Positions 58,331 through 64,000 of a stretch of 64,000 nt of DNA are shown here, one piece after another. Origin of the DNA: Ascarosepion bandense (Eukaryota > Mollusca > Cephalopoda > Sepiida > Sepiidae); NCBI GenBank assembly GCA_037127315.1, contig JBBBDQ010001454.1:1786001-1850000 (forward strand), in the 5' to 3' direction. Both the position numbers and the translations under genes were made by a program. The notes beneath the pieces were generated by a model. It did not search any database, had not been told where the DNA came from, and worked only from the letters and a program-made list of their open reading frames with translations. How positions within the stretch are numbered: position 1 is the first letter of the stretch; each line of letters begins with the position of its first letter.

Positions 58331-58647
58331 CAGTCAGTCAGTTAAGTGCCATACGTGATACACGCTTGGGCGATCATGTCTCGAAAGAGACATGACTGAC
58401 TGGGCAGAAGATTATCAGGCAGTAGGTTGCCATTGCTTTCTGCGGTAGACTGGTTGCCGACCAAGGCTATAGAACCCAATCTGTCCTGCTATTTAACCCA
58501 TAACTGGAAGGAAGAGACGGATTAATACCTTTCCTAAGGGTATTTGCGCGTAAGTGAATGCAATGAATTCGACTGGAATTCGAACTCGCCCCCCCCCCCC
58601 CCGATGTCTCGTTCCGAGCCGATATCCAATGCTCCACAACGCACATT
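58331..58647 (-). mobile_element. tRNA-derived SINE (family 1), full length
   Basis: Reverse complement of the 22.2-kb copy with high similarity, including 'gtctcgaaagagacatgact' and 'ccataactggaaggaagaga'. A C14 run (58,589-58,602) sits between the B box and A box, replacing the usual 'ggggagccg', and is a copy-specific expansion. Confidence 0.85.
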
Positions 58648-59003
58648 ATCACTGGTCATAAACAATGAAAAACTGATGTATAATGACACACTATTCGCTT
58701 TTTTATCACCTTACTATTAATATAGTCATGAGCAACTCAAAGTTTTGATATTCTCATATGAAGTATATACATTATTAATTTTCACAAAGCCTTCTTCGTT
58801 TTACATGCATTACTATTTTAAACCCAAAAGTTTTATTCGATGCATTCTACGACAGATTTTGTTGAATAAACCCCGTTTATTGTTTAATTAATTTCATTTC
58901 AGTACATTTATGTGCGCAAAAAGGTTGATATAAAATTTTTTAGCTGCACGAATAATTATAATTTTTCTCCGGCACACATACTTACATATGTATATCCACG
59001 ACG
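58648..59003. other. Noncoding DNA
   Basis: Nothing recognised. Confidence 0.4.
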
Positions 59004-59570
59004 TCTTTCTGAAAAGTAACGGGACTGATCATGTCCTTCGTTGTGAGTGGGCAAAACATCGTCCACTGTTTGTTTTCCCAAGGAACCAGACGACCACTCA
59101 GTAAGTCTACAAAGAGATCCTGCGGTGCTTGTTTTGCTCAGGTCGCGAGAAAAGACGAGAGTTGCAGCGGGACAAATCATGGCTTCTTCATCACGACAAT
59201 ACACCTGCTCACAACGCCTTGAGCATCTGACGGTTTCTGGCCAAGACGTATATCTCCGTAATGAAACAACCTCTCTATTTACTTGGTCATGCTTCCTAAA
59301 TTCTTTTCTTTTTCCTAGCTCAAATGGATCATCAAAGGGACCCGCATTGAAGGCTAAAATGTATCATCAAAGGGACCCTTATTGAAAGTATTTAACGATG
59401 GAATTGAGGGAAAACCAAGAAAAATCCTTGAAGCAGTACATATAGATGTGACAGAGAAGGGTTGAAATGAGCATTAGACACGAGGGGGTTAATTTAAAGG
59501 GAAAACTAGTTTGTTATTAGGAACTGAATGAAACTATTTCTGACACCAGTGCCGTTACTTTTCAGACAGT
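59004..59570 (+). mobile_element. Internally deleted mariner element
   Basis: The inverted ends 'ttctgaaaagtaacggga' (59,007-59,024) and 'ccgttacttttcagaca' (59,552-59,568) enclose ~565 bp. Plus-strand frames retain 'DKSWLLHHDNTPAHNALSI' style residues (near 59,170-59,220; second catalytic Asp) and 'RFLAKTYISVMKQP', as in mauritiana/irritans-type mariner transposases. The N-terminal domain is missing and stops are present. A 15-bp repeat 'tcatcaaagggaccc' occurs twice (59,327 and 59,364). Confidence 0.8.
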
Positions 59571-59933
59571 TCTTGCATATAGTAGGAGGGGGGCGAATAA
59601 AAGTGTATGCAGCAATATATGTGTCATGCAGTCATTAGGTGCATGTTTCAAACTGACAGTTTAATAGTTTTGAACTTAAATTCAGTATATATATATATTC
59701 AATATTATATTATATATTATATATAACTATATATAATGTATATTATATTCATGTATATTATATCAAAATTATATAATATATTATATATTATATTTATATT
59801 TTTCAATATCATATATATATGTATAATATCACTTAAAATGTTATATATATTATTGCTTAAAATTTTATATATATATATGTGTGTGCGTGTATTTTTACTT
59901 CAAATATTACATATATACATTTACTTCAGACGT

Positions 59934-59965
<32 letters not shown>

Positions 59966-60047
59966 ATTTATATTATTATTTCAAATGTTACAGAGGATAT
60001 TCATGTTTGTTTTGTTTAGTTTTTAAGTGTGTATAGCGTCTACCAAC

Positions 60048-60111
<64 letters not shown>

Positions 60112-60466
60112 CGAATAAAGAACATGTTTTCATCGGCATGATCTAAACCAGCATCCCAATTACCCTACTTGTAGAAGAAAATACTGTCTGCTTAGGCGTG
60201 TTCAAACCGCTCGACTAAGCAAGGCCGAGCGATCCAACGTATGCTGGATTAAACGATGTTTTCTCCTACAAAAGAGAACATGGATTCAAAAACTACCGGA
60301 AAGCATTGTTCCTTATAAAAAAATTCTCTAGCGAGCAGGCAGATAGGCGCAACACGCACATTTAAAAATCCGGGCGTCAACCACGGTCAAACAATGTTAT
60401 CCAGTAATAATAACGTTTGACGAGATAAAGTATGTTAGATTAAAAACAAATCTATTAATTCTTTAT

Positions 60467-60468
<2 letters not shown>
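59571..60468. other. AT-rich noncoding DNA with (CA)n
   Basis: AT-rich irregular repeats at 59,686-59,965 and (CA)n at 60,052-60,108. No gene. Confidence 0.6.
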
Positions 60469-60555
<87 letters not shown>

Positions 60556-60575
60556 CGTGTGTGTGTGTGTTTGTA
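60469..60575. repeat. (AT)n(GT)n compound microsatellite
   Basis: About 25 AT units followed by interrupted GT units. Confidence 0.95.
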
Positions 60576-60731
60576 TGTGTTTATGTAGATGTGTGTGCAT
60601 TGTATCGTTTACATTTATGGGTGAATGTGTTCAGTATCGTAAATATACAGTATCTATACGTATCCGCTCTTTTCACTACACTGAATTTAACATCTCATAA
60701 TAGACGATATTCTTCAAATCTTAGCAATACA

Positions 60732-60770
60732 TCATACCCTGGACTTCTTTTCAGGGAGTCCAGGGTATGG
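60732..60770. repeat. Perfect short hairpin
   Basis: 'cataccctggact' and its exact complement are separated by 11 bases. Confidence 0.85.
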
Positions 60771-60984
60771 CGTTTATCCAGTCGTAAGGATTCTGGTTGG
60801 GAGGTTTTTACGGAGCGTGGAAATACCTCTTAATCACTGTTGTTCCTAGGTCCAGTATGGCATGAGTAGTAGCACCTGCTAGGGTCACAGCTATGGGCAA
60901 ATAATAAACCCCAAACTGGTGTCAAAGTTCTATGAAAGCATAGACGTAGATTTTTTATAGTGAATGTGACAGAAACTCCATTTT

Positions 60985-61315
60985 CATAGTAAAATGTTAC
61001 CAGCAATAAATCTTTGTAAAAAAAAAAAAGTAAAAAAGAAAAAAGAAAAAAATTAAAAGGATTACAATTTTGTAATGAAAAAGTATTATCAGCAATATAT
61101 TTTTGTAAGGAAAAAATATTACAAGCAAAAGAAAGAAATATTACCAGCTATATATATTTTTGTAAGGAAAAATATTACTATAATACAATTTTGTTAGGAA
61201 AAAATATTACCAGCAAGAAATCTTTGAAAGAAAAAATATTTCCAGCAAAATATTTTTCTAAGAAGGAAAACTATTGCCAGCAACAAATTTTTGTAAAGAA
61301 AAAATATTTAATGTA
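60985..61315. repeat. Degenerate ~33-bp minisatellite
   Basis: Eight or so imperfect units of the type 'ttaccagcaa.a.atttttg' followed by 'taaggaaaaaata'; A-runs have expanded at 61,018-61,060. Confidence 0.75.
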
Positions 61316-61532
61316 ATCATTGGTGAATCATTTCTGTCCTTAAATGCGAACACTGATTTTCTGGTTATATTTAAAACCGGTAACATTCTGTGGAACTTAC
61401 TGTACAAATTTTGAGAACTTATCTCGTTCATGGTCAAGGTCGTCGGTCGAAGTCGGTTATGCAAGGATTTTTTGAACATATAATTTCGCAACCAAAACTC
61501 AGTTAACAATCACTAAGAATTCTTGAAACTTA

Positions 61533-61806
61533 AGGCGTTATTTCTATAATGCAAATATTTATGCTTATATGCGTTATGCGTTATTTCTATAATGCAAATA
61601 TTTATGCTTATATGCGTTATGCGTTATTTCTATAATGCAAATATTTATGCTTATATGCGTTATGCGTTATGCGTTATTTCTATAATGCAAATATTTATGC
61701 TTATATGCTTATATGCGTTATGCGTTATTTCTATAATGCAAATATTTATGCTTATATGCGTTATGCGTTATGCGTTATTTCTATAATGCAAATATTTATG
61801 CTTATT
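61533..61806. repeat. Minisatellite, six units of 43-52 bp
   Basis: The core 'ttatttctataatgcaaata' recurs at about 61,536, 61,581, 61,624, 61,675, 61,727 and 61,778. Units differ in the number of inner 'gcgttat' or 'cttatat' copies. Reading frames across it are artefacts. Confidence 0.95.
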
Positions 61807-62142
61807 TCTGAAACTAATAAACAATTTTTGAAATCTACATCTACACCTATTTTTATACATCACGTTAATTTAGAACTGTTCAACTTGTCATGAAATATTC
61901 CGGAAAAAACTTTAAAGGTATCATTCATCACCTAATCCAGAGATTTCTTTTACTCATTAATATATCTTCAACCATTTCTAAAGATTTTTTTAATAATAAA
62001 CGATTTCATTTCAAGCAAAATATTCGCCGAATAATAACAATATTTGCCGAACAATAACAATTTTGAATTTCCAAGGACATTTCATTTTGCATAATATTGT
62101 TACAATTTATGAAATGTAGAAAGTTTATTATACTATTCCTTG
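61807..62142. other. Noncoding DNA
   Basis: Nothing recognised. Confidence 0.4.
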
Positions 62143-62225
62143 CTATTCGGACAAGCCTGCTCATTTTGGCTAATATACATACAATGTTTCGTTGTTGTAT
62201 CATTCAGCCTTCTTCAGGAGCCTGT
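62143..62225 (-). mobile_element. Foldback-family arm (copy 7, partial)
   Basis: 'gctattcggacaa' at the left and 'gccttcttcagga' at the right keep arm spacing. On the minus strand CTGAAGA (62,217-62,211) is followed by a loop and CGAAACATT. Confidence 0.55.
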
Positions 62226-62374
62226 CGCTTTACTGTGAAACCTTAGTGGAATTTTCTATCACACATATTGTTTGCATTTTGATTTTCCCCACATAAGAGT
62301 GATATCAGTTAATCGCAAATTTGAAATTATTAGAAATGGTTCAAAAGCAAGGACATTGGGAGCCGTACGAGGTG

Positions 62375-62878
62375 GAGCCTAGTGATCTTGTCACGTGTGA
62401 ACAGCTGCTTCACCGGCAGCAAAGTATCGTATTGTGACCGGTAATGAAAAATGGATACGCTACGATAGACCAAAAGATCGTGTGGTAAACCCGGACATGC
62501 ATTAAAACCGGTGACAAAACCGAATATCCATGGTTCGAAGCTTCTCTCTGCATTTGGTGGGATCAGCTTGCTGTCTGCTGAAACCGGCCGAAACCGTCAT
62601 GGGAGATCAGTTTTGTCTACAACTGATGCGTTTGAGCCGAGCATTGAAGAAAATGGCTGCTATACGAGCAGATACGTGACAAAGTTATTTTCTAACATGT
62701 CAACGCTATGCTATATGTTGCAAAATATGTGAAAACCTAATTGGAAACGCTTAAATGGGAAGTCCTACCGCACCCACCTTATTCAATAGACATTTCCCTC
62801 TCCCATTATCACTCGTTTTGATCAAATCAATGGCATTTGGCCTTGCTGAGCAGCACTTACATTTTTGTCTGCGGATAA

Positions 62879-62880
<2 letters not shown>
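62375..62880 (+). pseudogene. mariner transposase relic
   Basis: Plus-strand frames keep 'RIVTGNEKWIRYDRPK', 'NIHGSKLL' and 'IWWDQLAV', 'QLMRLSRALKKMA', and 'HPPYS'-region remnants. In mariner transposases the first catalytic Asp lies in TGDEKW; here it is Asn. The second Asp (HDNARPH block) is not readable. Frameshifts and stops occur. A different subgroup from the copy at 59.0 kb. Confidence 0.8.

Positions 62881-62918
<38 letters not shown>
62879..62918. repeat. (AT)n microsatellite
   Basis: About 19 AT units at the end of the mariner relic. Confidence 0.95.
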
Positions 62919-62919
<1 letters not shown>

Positions 62920-63101
62920 CAGCTATGATATAAGGAACAGAAACAACAAAGACACAAATATGTGTATTAATTAAAACGTAACGCATGATTAGCAATTAAA
63001 GTTTTACTGAAGATTAGGGTGTAATGCATAAATATTATACAAAGTTACAAAAACTTACATGACAGTTTTTTTAAAATAAAGATTAAATGGAACAAAGGAA
63101 A

Positions 63102-64000
63102 TAAGCTACTGGACAAAAGTTAAGGAACGATCTTGTTAATACTTGATTGTAATCAAATTATCAACAAAATTTAATATTTGGTAAACATCTCCTTATTTTC
63201 AGTGACTTCTCTGCATCGTCGACCACATGATCTAAATAATTTCTTGCAAAAATCAGTAGTAATTTCCTCTAATTTGGCTTTCAATAACTTCCATAGGTGA
63301 TCCTGGTTTTTCGGGTTTCTTTTCTGACCACTTTCTCCAATTATCTTCCAAATATTTTCTATTGGATTCAGGTCGGGGCTTTGGGCTAGCCACTTCATTA
63401 GGGCGATTCCTTCTTCAAATAAAGCCATAACCTTCTGAGCCTTGTGGCAAGGTGCATTTTCCTGCATGAAAATAGAAGATTCATAAAGATTATGGTGTAA
63501 TCTTGGTACCACATGCTGCTAAAGAAGCCTTTTGTAAATCTCAGCATTGATATTGCCATGTACGCGGATGATAGGGCCAAATCCTGCAGATGAAATCATT
63601 CCTCACACCATCACACTGCCGCCACCAAACTTAACGGTTTTCTTGATACATTGAGAAGACAGTGTTTCACCTGTTCTACGGCACACGTAAGTTTTAATCT
63701 CAGAACCAAATATAGTAAACTTGGACTCGTCACTGAAATGAACTGTATCCCATCGTGCGTCAGTCCAAACAATGTGTTCTCTCTCGCATACTCCAGGCGT
63801 GCCCTTTGGTTTTGCTTTGAAATGAGAGGCTTCGAAGCTGGTATACGTTCATGCAATCCTCCATTTTTTTAACCTGCGAGCAACCGTTTTCATTGAGATC
63901 TTCTTAACTGTCTCTTCATTAAATTTACGAGCAATTGATGTAGCTGTTTCAAAACGTTTTTTGTAGATTTTCTAACAGTTCTTTGATCTTCTCTTTGTGA
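63102..64000 (-). pseudogene. Tc1-like transposase, broken, running off the window
   Basis: The plus-strand end 'ctggacaaaagttaaggaac' near 63,111 looks like the transposon terminus. The minus-strand frames then encode, from C to N: 'LAQSPDLNPIENIWKIIG' (third catalytic residue Glu), 'FMQENAPCHKA' (the position of the second Asp is Glu), a 'SDESKF' block with the first Asp (about 63,720), and 'KPLISKQNQRARLEYARE' (63,830-63,780). At least two in-frame stops and frameshifts separate them. The N-terminal HTH lies beyond 63,900 and is partly outside. A dead copy of a 1.5-1.7-kb element. Confidence 0.85.

Noticed and set aside
61533..61893. Repeated-peptide reading frames
   Set aside because: The peptide repeats follow the minisatellite unit and shift frame between units.
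1..64000. CRISPR array
   Set aside because: The regular repeats here are microsatellites and minisatellites without unique spacers, and the DNA is clearly eukaryotic.

Overview
The window looks like a cephalopod genome, most probably an octopus. It is AT-rich, with dozens of long (AT)n arrays and other microsatellites. It carries many copies of a tRNA-derived SINE whose head (A box, then a B box near 'gagttcgaattcc') and body resemble the SINEs described from octopus and squid. Decayed LINEs, Tc1/mariner relics and a Helitron relic fill most of the rest. Nothing bacterial or viral is evident, and there is no dense gene content. The species call is an inference from repeat style, not a proven match.

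Only one convincing host coding segment is visible: the last exon of a minus-strand gene at 11,914-13,028. It encodes 370 residues, Ser/Pro/Thr-rich, then a short coiled coil, and ends in a tail that fits a class I PDZ ligand. A clean 3' splice site precedes it, so the rest of the gene lies to the right. The sequence from 13,029 to an unknown point is therefore intron of this gene; I could identify no upstream exon. I could not assign the protein to a family.

Region by region: 1-11.7 kb is repeat-rich noncoding DNA with a 1.29-kb long-inverted-repeat element (3.3-4.6 kb) and a foldback element (6.07-6.62 kb). 13-24 kb holds LINE 3' fragments, SINEs, a CTTT composite satellite and a decayed LINE with a SINE nested in it. 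25.2-26.0 kb is an LTR-like segment with internal tandem repeats. 26.4-35.5 kb is dominated by one family of RLE-type non-LTR retrotransposon (R4/Dong-like): a nearly complete 4.1-kb copy on the minus strand, a 5'-truncated copy joined head-to-tail to it, and three older fragments. 36.5-41.4 kb holds Helitron, 5S rRNA-derived, Tc1 and LINE relics. 41.4-58.6 kb is mostly noncoding with SINEs, hairpins and microsatellites. 58.6-64 kb holds two mariner relics, minisatellites and a Tc1-like transposase that runs off the end of the window.

The most interesting non-gene signal is a foldback repeat family (at least seven full or partial copies) whose arms carry a hammerhead-ribozyme-like core (CTGANGA, stem-loop, GAAAC). 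Related signatures sit in several unrelated repeats nearby. This is a pattern read by eye and needs a covariance-model search.
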